Below are positions 24,936-37,030 of a stretch of DNA of 64,000 nucleotides, in pieces. Source of the stretch: Nephromyces sp. MM_2019 (Eukaryota > Apicomplexa > Aconoidasida > Nephromycida). How positions within the stretch are numbered: position 1 is the stretch's first letter; every line of letters starts with the position of its first letter. A program made the position numbers and the translations under genes. The DNA is taken from assembly GCA_015657535.1 (NCBI GenBank), contig JADHZB010000582.1, forward strand, positions 43,858 through 107,857, given 5' to 3'. Under the pieces are notes generated by a model, which was not told the DNA's origin, searched no databases, and worked only from the letters and a program-made list of their open reading frames with translations.

Positions 24936-26012
24936 ATGAACGGTTGTGATAACGAATCGCTAACTACCACTATAAATGGTTCTCATAGCTCCAATAAATC
25001 TAGCCACTCCAAAGGTTGGTCCATAATAGGTGCACCTGTGTACAAGGGTCAGAACTACAATAAAGGCGTCAAAGATGGCCCAGCAGCTCTCAGAAAAGGA
25101 GGACTAAAATCCGTTATGGATGCATGTCATGATGATGTAGAGGATGTAGGGGATGCTTTTGACCCAGAAGAACCCTGCGTTGATTCAAAAATAACAGAAA
25201 GCTCTACCAATGGCACCGGTGAGGATTATTATGACGGCATACAAAATTCCAAAGAAATTGGACGAAGTTGTGAATTATTGTACCAAAAGGTAAGAGAAGA
25301 AATCTCAAGACAAAGAATCCCTCTGGTATTAGGTGGCGATCATTCACTTGCAACTGGTAGCATAGCAGGAAGCCTTTCTAAGCATCCCAACCTGGCTGTG
25401 CTATGGATTGATGCACACTCCGATATGAATTCTGGTGGTTCAAGTCCTAGTGGTAATTATCATGGCATGACCTTGGGTCACTTAACGGGTTGTTTCACTA
25501 AGAAGGCAAGAGGTTTCGAGTGGTTAGATGAGGTACCTACTCTCAGTGGACAAAACATATGCTTCATTGGGCTCAGGGACCTAGATAGGGCTGAATTAGC
25601 AAATATAAGAAAGCTAAGAATCCCTTATTTCACTATGCACGATGTTGAATATATGGGGATTGGTAAAACTATGGATATGGCATTAAAGATTATTGATCCA
25701 AATGGCGATCGACCAATTCATGTATCATTTGATATAGACTCCTGTGACCCTAGCATAGCACCTGGCACTGGTACAGCAAACAATGGAGGTCTTACTTACA
25801 GAGAAGCCAACTATATATGCCATCACATACACCAAACTAATCGCTTAGTTTCTATGGACATGGTAGAAGTAAATCCTATGCTAGATATCCCAACTCCCTC
25901 AGCAAGTCGTGAAAGAACCCCAATCAGTGAAGATGCCTCACTTACAGTGCGCTTAGCATTAAACTTAATTTCAACTGTTTTAGGAATAGGATTCCTTATG
26001 CATGATACATAA
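24936..26012 (+). CDS. Arginase
   Basis: Binuclear Mn enzyme hydrolysing L-arginine to ornithine and urea. A single intronless exon codes 358 aa from the ATG at 24936; upstream in-frame codons include no other ATG. Metal-binding motifs are all present: GGDHS, DAHSDMN and FDIDSCDP. The substrate-recognition segment SPSGNYHG retains the Asn, Ser and His expected in arginase rather than agmatinase. The N-terminal 35 residues are Ser/Asn/Thr-rich, and a short acidic insertion (HDDVEDVGDAFDPEEPC) lies before the first metal site. There is no obvious signal peptide, so the enzyme is probably cytosolic. It is unusual here in lacking introns while most neighbours have several. Confidence 0.95.
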   Translation: MNGCDNESLTTTINGSHSSNKSSHSKGWSIIGAPVYKGQNYNKGVKDGPAALRKGGLKSVMDACHDDVEDVGDAFDPEEPCVDSKITESSTNGTGEDYYDGIQNSKEIGRSCELLYQKVREEISRQRIPLVLGGDHSLATGSIAGSLSKHPNLAVLWIDAHSDMNSGGSSPSGNYHGMTLGHLTGCFTKKARGFEWLDEVPTLSGQNICFIGLRDLDRAELANIRKLRIPYFTMHDVEYMGIGKTMDMALKIIDPNGDRPIHVSFDIDSCDPSIAPGTGTANNGGLTYREANYICHHIHQTNRLVSMDMVEVNPMLDIPTPSASRERTPISEDASLTVRLALNLISTVLGIGFLMHDT

Positions 26013-26836
26013 GCCTTTATACTGCTAGTCAATCAGTATAACTAAATTTTCAAATTTAACTGTTGTTCTAGCAAAAGGATTTCTTTACGTAATTTTGATA
26101 CAGATTTTTTAAAGGTTATACATGTCTCATATGAATTACAAAATTGCCAAAAAAATTATACTTATTTTATACTTATTAAAAGGTATTATTAATATTCATT
26201 TTGTTTAGGTTTTAGCAACATAAAACTGTATATAATTGCATATAGATATATTTATAAACTTAATTTTCCTTCATTTGCCATCTTTAATAACAAATTTAAG
26301 TTTTTTTGACCTTTTAATTTCAACATTATATCGTAGTAATTTACTTTATAAATTTATTAAAACACTTTACAAATATATACTTAAATAATTCACATTTTTG
26401 TGCTTTCATAGCAAAGAATGTTATATATAGATATAAATACCTCTTTATATATGTTAACAAATATTTGAATTGTGTATGAACTTAAATCTTTAATAAATAG
26501 TATCAAGTTATGGATGATAACAATAAAATAACTGCATATTCTATATAATATACTGATGAACTAGTATTTTAAACAGCCATATATATGCAGTTATTAAATA
26601 CAAATTTACCCCAGAATTGTTCATAACAAATTAGACCATCATGAAGATACATTACAGTAAAAAAGTTGTTCTTGGAAAAAATGTTTAAAAAGTTTCTAGG
26701 AGACTTTGTATGCACTATAAAACCTATGGTGGGGCATTCAAGTTATTGGGAAATGGGTCATAAGAGTTTACCAATATACATTTATATACGAGTGCATACA
26801 GTAGAGTTGTTAAAAGGATATTCTTTAGAGTATACT
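26013..26836. other. Convergent intergenic region, arginase / KDEL receptor
   Basis: AT-rich, 3' UTR-like DNA of two convergent genes. A short frame at 26.67-26.85 kb has no supporting motif. Confidence 0.6.
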
Positions 26837-27911
26837 TTATACAGTCATGGGTAATATCAAATTGGTACCATACCATTTACTCTTAGCATAGTAATAAAAA
26901 AAGTCAATATATATAGTCGTTTGTATAAATCCGGCAACCCAACCAACTTTGTTTATGTAAGGTGGTGTTTCGTAATAATAGCGATATATCCAATTTAAAA
27001 TATAAAACAAACGATAGGCTCCCATAGTAAATACATAGTGGGATGTAAGTAATTCAACTTGTTTCAATAATTGTAGAAGGACGAGTTGAGGTATGATAGC
27101 TACCGCCTCTAGCCAAATGCTAAAAGTCCATAGAATTTCAGAGATTGTCCACTTCGAGGTGAATATGGCTAAAACTAAGCATAAATATAATATTATATTA
27201 TTAATAAATTAAATAAAATTAGTTTTCAGAGGGAACCCAAAACAAGACTTTATACATGTCTCGAGTTTACACAAATTAGGAGAGTGGTACAATATATACT
27301 TCATAAAGATATTTGGGCTACGGAAAATAGTGTATTTATTCTTTCATAGGTGCTAAAAGAACTTTTAAACTTTAAGATTGTATTTTAAACAACGCATTTA
27401 GCTTACCTCATGCCAGCAAATTTCACAAAAATCCGATACATATTAAAAATATTCACAAGCAATATACCTCAAAACAATCCGCATATATAATATACAGCTC
27501 CCACATGCAATATTGAGTTTCCAAACAAATCCCTAACACATATCTATGTACACACATAATACAATGCATAATAAAAAGTTTCTAACCGGCAGCGAGAGGT
27601 ACCAGTGTTTTGAGGTAGGGAAATCGATCCGCCTTCTTGTCGTAAGTTAGTGATATGGGAGATTTGTAACGAATGAGGTAGATGGTATAGAAAGTTGTTG
27701 TTATAAGTATAATTTTCATAGCCGAGTTGTAAATGGATCGAAATCGATAAAGGAGGTCAACATATCTACACACAAACACAATCGCATACATTTCTTGCAT
27801 CTTAGAGGAGATCCCTATACATGATCTGCTCTTTTCTAACTTCCATAAGAGAAGAAGTATGCTCCAAAGGTGGAGCATATCTCCACATAATCGGAAAATA
27901 TTCATAGACAT
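26837..27911 (-). CDS. ERD2: ER lumen protein-retaining receptor (KDEL receptor, ERD2)
   Basis: Seven-transmembrane receptor that retrieves K/HDEL-bearing ER proteins from the Golgi. Two exons, 27911-27587 and 27174-26837, with a phase-1 junction (GCC G / TT TTA) give 220 aa, close to the usual 210-220. Conserved family blocks are [16 protein letters not shown] at the N-terminus, [49 protein letters not shown] and [10 protein letters not shown]. The C-terminus ends in LILPMTV. Two candidate starts exist: 27911 (MSMNIF) or 27905 (MNIF); the latter matches typical family N-termini. Confidence 0.97.
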
Positions 27912-29839
27912 TGTGATATGTTTATATTAACTAAGCTTCAAACAGAGGTCAAACTATATGGGAGTGTATGAGAAGTGGGTGCATTGATCGTGTATATATT
28001 AGATGAGAAGTAATAGAATGAGTGTATAAATATATATATATGTGTATATGCAATGATAAGTATGTATATGTGTATGTTTAGTGCTCAAGTGTGTGTTTAT
28101 ATATATATGAATTTTCAAGTGTTCCTGTTTATATAATAGAAATCTATGTAAAATAGATAAAATGTTTTAGTATTGATAAATTATAATTTATATTCTAACT
28201 AAAAACAAATAGTATTATTAAGTATTTGAGAGAATAAATTTTCTATTAAATTAGGGTTAAGAGTTTTATGATCCATTACTTTATAAATGTGTGAAAAGCC
28301 TAATTAGGTTTGCTTGCTCTTGTTATCAGATATAGAGGTTTAAGTAGAGGGGGTCTAAAGTTAATATACCTAAATAGAAAAAGCCTCTTTCAATGTTGAG
28401 GGATGTTACAACTATTTAACATGTATACATGTTACACAGACACACTTTCTCTAAGTGATGACACTTAACTCTCAAACACATTATACACAAAAGACATCCA
28501 TAGCATAAAAATTGCAAGTTGATGCTAGGCTTTAAATATGCATTATAGAGAAGGTATGAAATATATAACATTTAACATAATTTAACAACAGGTATTACGT
28601 AACAATTGCTGTTACTTTACACAACTAAAGCACACATTAATTCACACTAATGTAAATCGAAAGTGTCATTATATGTATTATTTGGCACAATGTAGAAAAC
28701 ATAGCAAGACATTGTAAAAACAAGTAGCAATGCAATACTTACAGATACTCACTGATATTATGACATACAAATATATACTTTTACACTGTGATTTTATTTT
28801 TACTTAAGCACAGATAAATTTTGAGTATAACTTTATTTAAATATACATTTAGAAATAAGTTTAGTGCACACACGCATTTAGAGGTTTAAGTTAACTAGCA
28901 TAGAAACATAGATGTTAAATATATATAACCAAATCAAAAGGTTAATTTTTTCTGTTTATTGCGGCTAGAAATATAAACAAATTCATATTCAATTGAATGT
29001 GTTATACTTGCATAAGAATTAATTAATTTAGTAAAATGGTTAATTTATTCATTGTGATAGTTTGGTATAAAGTCTTGAGCCTATATAGGTTTTTTGATAA
29101 GAACACTTTTAATTTAGGATTGTGTGTGACACTCAAATAGAATAAAATACAAACAGTACCAGTCAAATTTTAATATAATGCTTAGTTTATAGGATTTAAA
29201 TTAGATATATATTGTAGGAAATTGATTGTAAATTTAACATTGTTGATGATTGGATATTACAATTTTAAAAAGTCTGTTCAAGTGAAATAAAATAAAGAGC
29301 TGAGTTCTAAATTAAACATTATTATCCTTATAAGATTTTAAATGTGTAATTCAAAGAATTTTGTAAAATAGAAGTAAAAATAAAGATTAAAAACTACGGT
29401 TTGAAAAATAGTCTCTGAGTTTAGTTAGACTCACAGCTACTCCACCCTAATGAGTTAGCCTGATTAAAATTACTCATCTCAGAAATATAGTATAAATTGA
29501 GTCTCCTGTGAAATAGTATATACATAATTTGAAACCGTTTGATTAAGTAGTTTTTATATGTATATATAATAAATACGCTGTTTATAAACAAAGTGTGTAG
29601 AAAAACAAACTTATATGTTTTAGGTCTAAGCAGGTTAAGCATATATCTGAAAATCTGTATCATATCTAATTTTAAATATGTATATTTAGTATATGGGTAT
29701 CAGGATTAAATGTTGTGCCTACAGAGTATGGGATATATGTTTATCTTATATATGAAGTGTAAGTACATATACATGTGAGATGTAATACATATATATTATA
29801 CATATAATTTAATGAATAGTCAGGCTCACTTTATAGTTC
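27912..29839. other. Intergenic, no secure gene
   Basis: AT-rich, with a few TA/TG runs at 28.02-28.12 kb. A minus-strand frame at 29.42-29.66 kb ends in a compositionally plausible peptide (MSNFNQANSLGWSSCESN) but lacks a supported upstream exon. Nothing else was recognised. Confidence 0.5.
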
Positions 29840-31437
29840 TTAATTTCGTCTGGATCTGGATGATGTTGTTACTTTTGTGTTAGATTTTGATATTATCTTA
29901 GTTTTATTCATTTTCTTGGAATTTCCATCACTATCACCATTTAGTGATACCTGTTTAAAATAATAAAAATTTAGAAACTTAGTTAGTAGCGTCTGGATAC
30001 GACGCTAAATAAATTCAAGCAGGAACATGGCAAGGTGAAGATGGATGGTGAGGTTATTATGCTTGTAGCAAATAATTAGCATGAAATGCATATCATAAGT
30101 TAAATGAGGATATGTGTCATAGTGAGAATGAAACTGTGTATCGTTTTTGAAATTAAAATAAGCCAATTGTAATGAAGTCTGATCAAATAAGCATATAAAC
30201 TTATTTCAAAAATATTCGAATGAATAAATTACCTCTAAAGAGATGGATGGGGCATCGTTTTCCTTCGGGTCATTCTTCTCATAGTCTTCCTCATCATTAT
30301 CATCTTCTTCTTCTTCTTCTTCTTCAGAGTTACTCTCTGATTCAGATTGGAGACACTTTAGTACACTGTTGGCGTTTTCACCATATATAGCCCTTGGGTC
30401 CCAATCATAATCGCTCTCTGAATCTTCCCAAATCTTATTCCCATACAAAAATTCATCTCCAACAATGGGCCGGATGTTACCACCAGTTTTTATGATGTCA
30501 AGTAAATTAAAATATCTGGGAGAAAATGAGGATAACAGCGAATAGTTGTTAGTATGTGAGTTTGTGTGTATGACATGATAGTAAATGGCATGCCTTGGTG
30601 AATAGATCACAAATTATCAATAGTAATTATAGGTATCTGAATTATCTAAAAAATATTTTGCAATACAGAGTTTATGGGTATATACATAATGTATATAAGG
30701 ATTAGATATATTATTGGATTGGGGATCTATAGGTTTAGGATATAGGCGTGAACACTGCGTGTGTAAGAGCTAAAATGCTCATAACAGGGACGTCGAAGGA
30801 CACGTGCTATTTTATAAAGATATCTTTTAGATAGAATTTTGGTTAAAAATCGTAAATCACAGGCATGTAACGACTCACAATGCTAAGATACTTGTGAAAA
30901 CTCAAAAATAGCTTAAAAAGAGAAAAAATTAATTAGATCATATTGTATTTTACATATGTTTCTCTAAACACAGCAATTTATAGATTATGATTACCGTGTG
31001 GCGCGACTATATCGTATAGGTAACTTTCGTTTACCAAAATTGGGTTCAGAGTCACTATCATCCTCTTGGGTACTGTCCTCATTCTTAGATGTCTCATACT
31101 CAAATTTCTTCCTATATTGTGCTTTGGTATAGTTATTCGAGGGTGAATCGATTTGTTTTAGTGTTGTTTCATTTGTTTTAACCCGTGCAGTGTGCCTTTT
31201 AAGAGTAGCCATTTCAGGTAATTTAGAAGGTGGGAGTCTAGAAGTTGCGATAATTTTTTTTCGGTATTTTCGATTGTCTGATGTATCACTTAATTCCACA
31301 TAAATTTCCTGGTTAGTACCCTTTAGGGTTGTCTGATTGTTCCTATTTTGTTCCCGAGACGTTTTTTCAATCTTTAGATATTTTCGATCATTTAATTTTG
31401 TGTTACATTCCTTGAGATTTCTACTATGGGCTTTCAT
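29840..31437 (-). CDS. Unknown acidic/charged protein, probably nuclear
   Basis: Not assigned to a family. Exons 31437-30995, 30515-30233 and 29950-29840 join in phase to give 278 aa. The N-terminal half is basic and polar (Lys/Arg/Thr/Asn-rich, e.g. YRKKIIATSRLPPSK). A short conserved-looking block around exon 2 contains IRPIVGDEFLYGNKIWEDSE. This is followed by an acidic run of Glu/Asp (about residues 215-235, with seven consecutive Glu) and a basic tail SSRSRRN. Basic, acidic then basic composition without membrane segments suggests a nuclear or chromatin-associated protein; that is inference only. The acidic run is encoded by a TTC trinucleotide repeat near 30.31 kb (minus-strand GAA). 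Confidence 0.72.
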
Positions 31438-33445
31438 AATTATAAAATTTGAGGAAATTGTGTATGCTGCAGTGTTTATGCGGTTTGCAGTTTGCTAAGC
31501 AGTGTTTGTGTAGTCTCACATATATAATCTAATTGCCTTTAATGCTATGGGTCTTAATTATTGTGTGGTATTCTTATATTTTATGTGTTGTTTGATTTAT
31601 AGTCTTGTTTCCTATACAATTTGTATGAGGTTTACCATGTATTTTGTTAGGCTCCACTATATAGTGTGCGTTCACTATATAGTGTGTGCTTAGCCCCACT
31701 GTAGACGCTTTACTATATGTTGCTTTATTTCACGTTGACAAATGTGCTATTTGACATATAAATAGTATATGATTTCAAGTAAGTATAGTGAGTGATTTAA
31801 ACTGTATGCTGTGTGCTATTTCAAACATTTATCTTGCTAAATTTAAGCTATATATAGTGAGTGAATGATTTAAGTTACGTATAGTTTTACTTGAGCTATA
31901 AAATGTATGTGTTTTGAGCTATAAATTGTTGTGATTTAATCTATATAGTGTGTGATTTAAGCTAAATATAGTTTGTAGATTATCCTAAGTGTAATGTGTA
32001 GTTACTCCTCTGTGTGGTGTGAGATTTCTATTCTATATATTGTGTGGTTTCGATTGTTGTCTATAGTGTGAAATTTCACATCCATATGGAGGATAAAATT
32101 ATATACTTCAAGTTAAATATGTAGGTAGATGTGGGTATGAAAAAAATCTTAGTAAACTAAGTAATTTATTGAGACCTTAAGTCACACAAATGTCTCTGGG
32201 TGATTTAATTACCATGTAAATTTGTAATATTTTATAATATTTTCTTGTGAAATATAAAGCCTTCTAAAATCAATATGTCCTGAAAATGTCACAACATTGC
32301 ATGTGGTATCAGAAATAGAAGCGTGTTTATGTGTGTGAGTGTAAATATATGTCTGTGTGTGCTTATATGTATGTATGTGTTTAACAGGTCTGATAGGTTT
32401 AGACGTGTGGTTTTTATTTTAAATTTTTAATAAAATTAAACCAAAAGTTGTTAAATTATATTATAGAGTTTTGAGATTTGTAAAAGCATTTATTATGCTT
32501 TTTTAATTTTATGGAGTCTAGAAAAGCAAGATAATAATGCTAAATTAAATTAATTTGATTGTTTAGGATTGATTAATATCATTCTGGGGGCTTAAGTGTT
32601 AAACAATTTTTGTGGGTGCTTGTTTGCCCAAAATTTGTTGGTGTGTGTATATTTTTATGTGTGTAGGTATGTGAACGTTTATAAATTGTATGAGTTGATA
32701 AATTATTTTAGTTTTTATTAAGTTTTGTGTGTTTATGTTTATCGAGATATAAATTAAATAATTATTTTTGAGTAATTTTATCAATGCTTAGATTAGTATT
32801 TAGTTATCATACTCTTGGATTACTTATTAATAATAATTTTGTACTTCAATATCATTAAAGATATATACAATCTAAAGCAATTCTTTAACGATATATAGTG
32901 CAATGGAATTCATGTTTTTTTTCAATGTAAAGATTAGCATGGTATATGATATTTTTATTCATTCTTGGGGAAAATTTGTAAATTCTCGTTATGTAGAATA
33001 ATTTTCGTAAAAAACAATATAAAGACATACACTTATTTATTTTCATTTTAAATTGTTTATTATAAATAAAATCAATATTAAAATTTGAAATTGTAGGATT
33101 TCCAAAAGAGTTCGTATTACTTCTAACTTACATAATATAAGATTTGATTTCATCAAAAACATTCGTCCTGAAAAATTCACAAAAGTACTTTGTCAAAAAA
33201 ATTTGATATAAAAAGTTTTAGTAATTGTGTAAGCTAGCTTTGGAGTTCCAAATTACAGGTTGTAGATGAGGATGGTGTCGGGAATTATCATTTTGTATAG
33301 AACTCTAAGTTATAAGTTTTATATACAAGAGGTGATATTGTAGTTCTTATTTTTGTGTGTAGTAATTGAAAATAATGAGATATAGGTAATATGATGTTAG
33401 AATTATTGTTTATGTGTGTGTAAATGCGAAATCTGAGATAAATTT
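31438..33445. other. Intergenic region with a degenerate TATAGTG repeat
   Basis: No gene seen. 31.65-32.06 kb has a degenerate repeat listed separately. 32.31-32.36 and 32.63-32.68 kb have short TG runs. The rest is AT-rich. Confidence 0.6.
31650..32065. repeat. Degenerate tandem repeat with core TATAGTGTGTG / GATTTAAGCTA
   Basis: Many imperfect copies of TATAGTG followed by TGTG or AGTG, alternating with ATTTAAGCTA-like segments. Examples are CTATATAGTGTGCG and CTATATAGTGTGTG side by side at 31.66-31.69 kb, with further copies at about 31.79, 31.86, 31.94, 31.97 and 32.04 kb. Confidence 0.65.
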
Positions 33446-34156
33446 TTATTGAATAGATAATAATGTCACGGCACAACACTCGACAGCTTTGCTTTTTCCA
33501 ACTGAATCTAGATTTTCATGTGTTCTAAACTTAATATTAACTTGAGATACATCTATTTGAAGGAGTTCAGATAACTTTTTTCTCATTTCTTCTCTATATG
33601 ATGCAAGTTTTGGGCTCTGTAGTATTACGGTTATGTCAATATTTACAATTGTAACGTTCTTCATTTTCAATGTTTTTTGAGCTTCTTCCATAAACATAGA
33701 TGACGATACATTTTCCCAACGAGGATCAGAATCGGAGAATTGTTGGCCAATATCAGGTAGTGCGAGAGCTCCAAAAATTGCATCAAATACAGAATGTAAC
33801 ACAACATCTCCATCAGAATGTGCTATAACTCCATTTGCATCTTTTATCCTAATACCTGAGATAATTAAGGGTTTCGTAGAGTATCTTGATAACTGATGGA
33901 TATCATATCCATGACCAATACGAAATTTTGACTCAGGAAGATTATTTTGACCTTTTATCCTATGACTATTTATTTTATTTCTCGAATTCTCGTGCGACTG
34001 AATCACATTCGATTCGTTGAAATTTTTAAGCTTGAAATTAAGATTTTTTGTTTTGACTTCCGAGGGATTTGACTCCACAATTGATCGACTAGCCAGAAGG
34101 AAAATTATTGTGAGGTACATGAACATGTTCTTACCTAGATTAGCTATAATTTTCAT
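33446..34156 (-). CDS. ispF: 2-C-methyl-D-erythritol 2,4-cyclodiphosphate synthase (IspF), apicoplast-type leader
   Basis: MEP-pathway enzyme converting CDP-ME 2-phosphate to MEcPP on the way to IPP/DMAPP. Single exon, 236 aa. The mature domain begins near residue 78 (FRIGHGYDIHQL) and carries the Zn ligands D-x-H (GYDIH) and HSDGDVVLHS, plus DIGQQFSDSDPRW. The C-terminal CDP-binding stretch reads FRTHENLDSVGKS instead of the usual TTE...G-GRGEG pattern, but a Thr and a Glu remain. The N-terminal extension has a hydrophobic segment (MFMYLTIIFLLASRSIV) and then a Lys/Asn/Ser-rich stretch of about 50 residues, the signal-plus-transit layout of apicoplast proteins. It is divergent from the L7Ae-like gene. 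Confidence 0.95.
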   Translation of the reverse strand: MKIIANLGKNMFMYLTIIFLLASRSIVESNPSEVKTKNLNFKLKNFNESNVIQSHENSRNKINSHRIKGQNNLPESKFRIGHGYDIHQLSRYSTKPLIISGIRIKDANGVIAHSDGDVVLHSVFDAIFGALALPDIGQQFSDSDPRWENVSSSMFMEEAQKTLKMKNVTIVNIDITVILQSPKLASYREEMRKKLSELLQIDVSQVNIKFRTHENLDSVGKSKAVECCAVTLLSIQ

Positions 34157-34664
34157 TTTTGCAGATGAAATGAGTAGTTTATTATTGATCTACCCAAACT
34201 CATTGAACAACATTTCAAATGTGTAATTATATGAATTATTTAAACTGTGAAAAGAATGAGTTGATAAAATTTTATAAATAATTATTACGGAAGACTTACC
34301 CGGGAGTTTTATTTATAGATAAGATTCATATCATATTATCCATTCAACCTGGTGATTTAAGAATGATTAGAAGCAACTTTTATTGATTTACTACAAGTTA
34401 TAATTGCGTAAACCATGTTTATATTTTGAAATTGTGCCATAAATTTGTATATTTCATATATATCCCTCACAAGTTACACATCTAACATTACACTCACCAA
34501 TCTAATGCCATTTCATTGCTAACTATCTAAACATGTCACTTTGAAAATGGTCACTCCTCATTAAATATAGGCTAAATCCTTCTCGAATTGTAACGTATTA
34601 TTTAATGAAAAATTACAAGAACAAGATCAATTATTCAATTTTTGTGATTCATTACTCGATATAA
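34157..34664. promoter_or_regulatory. Shared divergent promoter region, ispF / L7Ae-like gene
   Basis: The 508 bp between two divergent start codons. AT-rich; no specific element was identified. Confidence 0.4.
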
Positions 34665-35698
34665 ATGACTAAATCAAAAGTTCGAACAAGAAGTCGTACA
34701 ACTCTTCTTTCACCATATAAGATACAATTGTAGGTTGATGAATACTAAGTCTAAGTCACAACATTATTAATCTTTAAGACTTGATATTTCACTTTTTATA
34801 TTTAGCGGCTCCATTATTGAACCTGAGTTACAAAGCCAATTGATCACCGACATTAAAACGTAATTTACACAAAATTTATTACTAATTTTTACCCTATCAC
34901 TACTCATTGCTTTAAAAAATCAGATTTTTACGAAAACTCAACCAATTCAAAAATGAGAAACTCTCTGAGATGTCATTATATCGAAAGTATTTCTTTTTTG
35001 GAGTCAATGAAGTTACCAATTCAATTGAAGACATGACCTGTGGAATGATTATTTTAAACCGATCTACAAAGTTAGTTTAGCCACAGGTTCCTAGGAAATC
35101 AATTTTAACATATCTATCCATACTTTTTTTTCACTATAGCAATGCAGAAATCTTACAACATCTACCCGTAATGGCAACACTCAATAAAATCCCATGCTTA
35201 ATAATCAATGATAGGTAAAATTTTTAATAAATATGAATGATTTATAAACTTTTTTTTTCAAATCTAGGCAAGATTTAGCAAGACCATTTAAAGTACAGAG
35301 TCTCTCGGTATTGGGTGTAAGGAACTCATTTATTGATTCCACCCCGACTACGCAAGAAGAATCTTTTATATCTATTAAAGATTCTAAGATTTTTTCATAC
35401 AATTCAGGGTCAGAAGCTATACTAGACTTGATTGAAATGATTAAGTCTAAATATAACCTTACCGAATTCCAACTGCCTTTTGATATCGAAATAGCAAGTA
35501 TAATTTATATGCTATATCTTCATAATATTTCTCATAATAATATCTTGGAAAAAAAATTTTGATTTAGATCCTTCATTTCAAAACTTGAGCACACAAGAAG
35601 TCTCTTGTACCCCACTTGTTGATCCAAAAAAGTTTGTGCGTAGAAAAAGAAAGGAATTAAGAAGGGCCATGCGTAAAGAGAAACGTTCAAAGCTTTAA
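34665..35698 (+). CDS. L7Ae/Rpp38-like RNA-binding protein (possible RNase P/MRP subunit)
   Basis: Five exons in phase (34665-34729, 34924-35070, 35140-35214, 35268-35497, 35568-35698) give 215 aa. The central region has the L7Ae-fold signature: FFFGVNEVTNSIED, MIILNRST, ILQHLPVMATLNKIPCLII and LSVLGVRNSFID. In this family these bind kink-turn RNA. Its low similarity to ribosomal L7Ae or Nhp2, together with basic N- and C-terminal tails (VRTRSRTT; KKFVRRKRKELRRAMRKEK), suggests an Rpp38/Pop3-like subunit, not firmly. If the last 70-nt intron (35498-35567) is not removed, the frame ends at a TGA near 35561 after an 8-A run, giving a protein without the basic tail. Splicing restores it with a GTATAA donor and GATTTAG acceptor. 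Confidence 0.7.
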
Positions 35699-37030
35699 AT
35701 TGGGTTCATATTGGGATATGTAACTTGTTAATTAAGGATAATTTAATAATCAGCTTTTTGTTTAGGAAAATAATAGCTTATGTGTTAATGAAAGATTTTA
35801 GAAAATAGGTTAAAATTTATTACAAATAGCATTTTACTTTAGCTCTTTCAGAAATATAAATCAATTCTCCTAATTGAATATTCAGGCATTTTAAGTATAA
35901 ATATAGATTATATTTATTTTCAAACTTCATTATAAATATAGCGTGTATTAATCTTAATCATAATTATTTTATTTAAAATTATATGTTTTTGATTTTCATA
36001 AAAACATTGCTATGATAAAAGTTGTAACTATTAAGAGGTTATATCTAAAGCTTGTGATACTTATACGACGTGTATACATTTCAAAGTTTACATAATATAA
36101 AAGTTAAAGCATTGCTTAAAGTACTATATGTACCAATATAAAAGCCAAAAAAACAATTACTTGTTATATTTCAAATATCTTCTTGTTAATTATCATATCT
36201 TTTTAATCATATCGAGTGATAACCTTCAAGCTAACTTACTTATTTATGCAGATTGTTCAAAAGCTTTACAATGTGTGAGAAAATGTGTAACAAAAAATTG
36301 AACGAGTACAGTTAATTGTGCTGTTTGAATGAATTTTTTGTCGCTTATATAGTCAATGCGACGTCACCATTTAATTCTATTCTAGATTTTTATTGAATGT
36401 TATGTTTCATCTGAAAATGTTTAGAACTCTAGAATAACACGCCTTGATTAAACTGTGGTTAAGAGTTAATAAGAAAGTTTTTAAAGAATAAGCTATAGGA
36501 ACATTAAAACCCACGTAACAATTGCAATTCTTCTTGCGTTTTGATAAAATTGGAAAATATAGTAGTCCTCCCAAATCACAGCACACTTTCCTATATTATC
36601 TAAATTTCAAACAAAGCGCTAGAATTATTTCCGAATGAATATTGATCTAATTTAATAAAGCAACAAACAGCATCTAACCCCTCATATTATATACATAATT
36701 AATACATGCAAATTTTATTAGCTTAAAAAAACATACCCAAAAGATTATACATTAATCAGACACAAGCTAAAGCTACGCTACTTTCTAGCCATAAGATGAC
36801 CAACTCATTCAAAACGACTTGAAGCATCTATCTAAACACTTAACACCTCTATAATCAAGATTTTTTATTTAATAATTTGAAACCTCTCTTTCAGTCCCCA
36901 AGATCGCTCAAGATCTTCAAAAATCTCTTGGACTTGACTATAATTTTTTTTTACCAATCTATTTTAAATGAATTGGCTCCTTACCCTTTACAAATTTTAC
37001 TACAATCGACCTTGATCAACTCCTCCCAAG
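35699..37030. other. Intergenic, no gene seen
   Basis: AT-rich DNA between two plus-strand genes. Presumably the 3' UTR of the L7Ae-like gene and the ABC transporter promoter. Confidence 0.6.
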
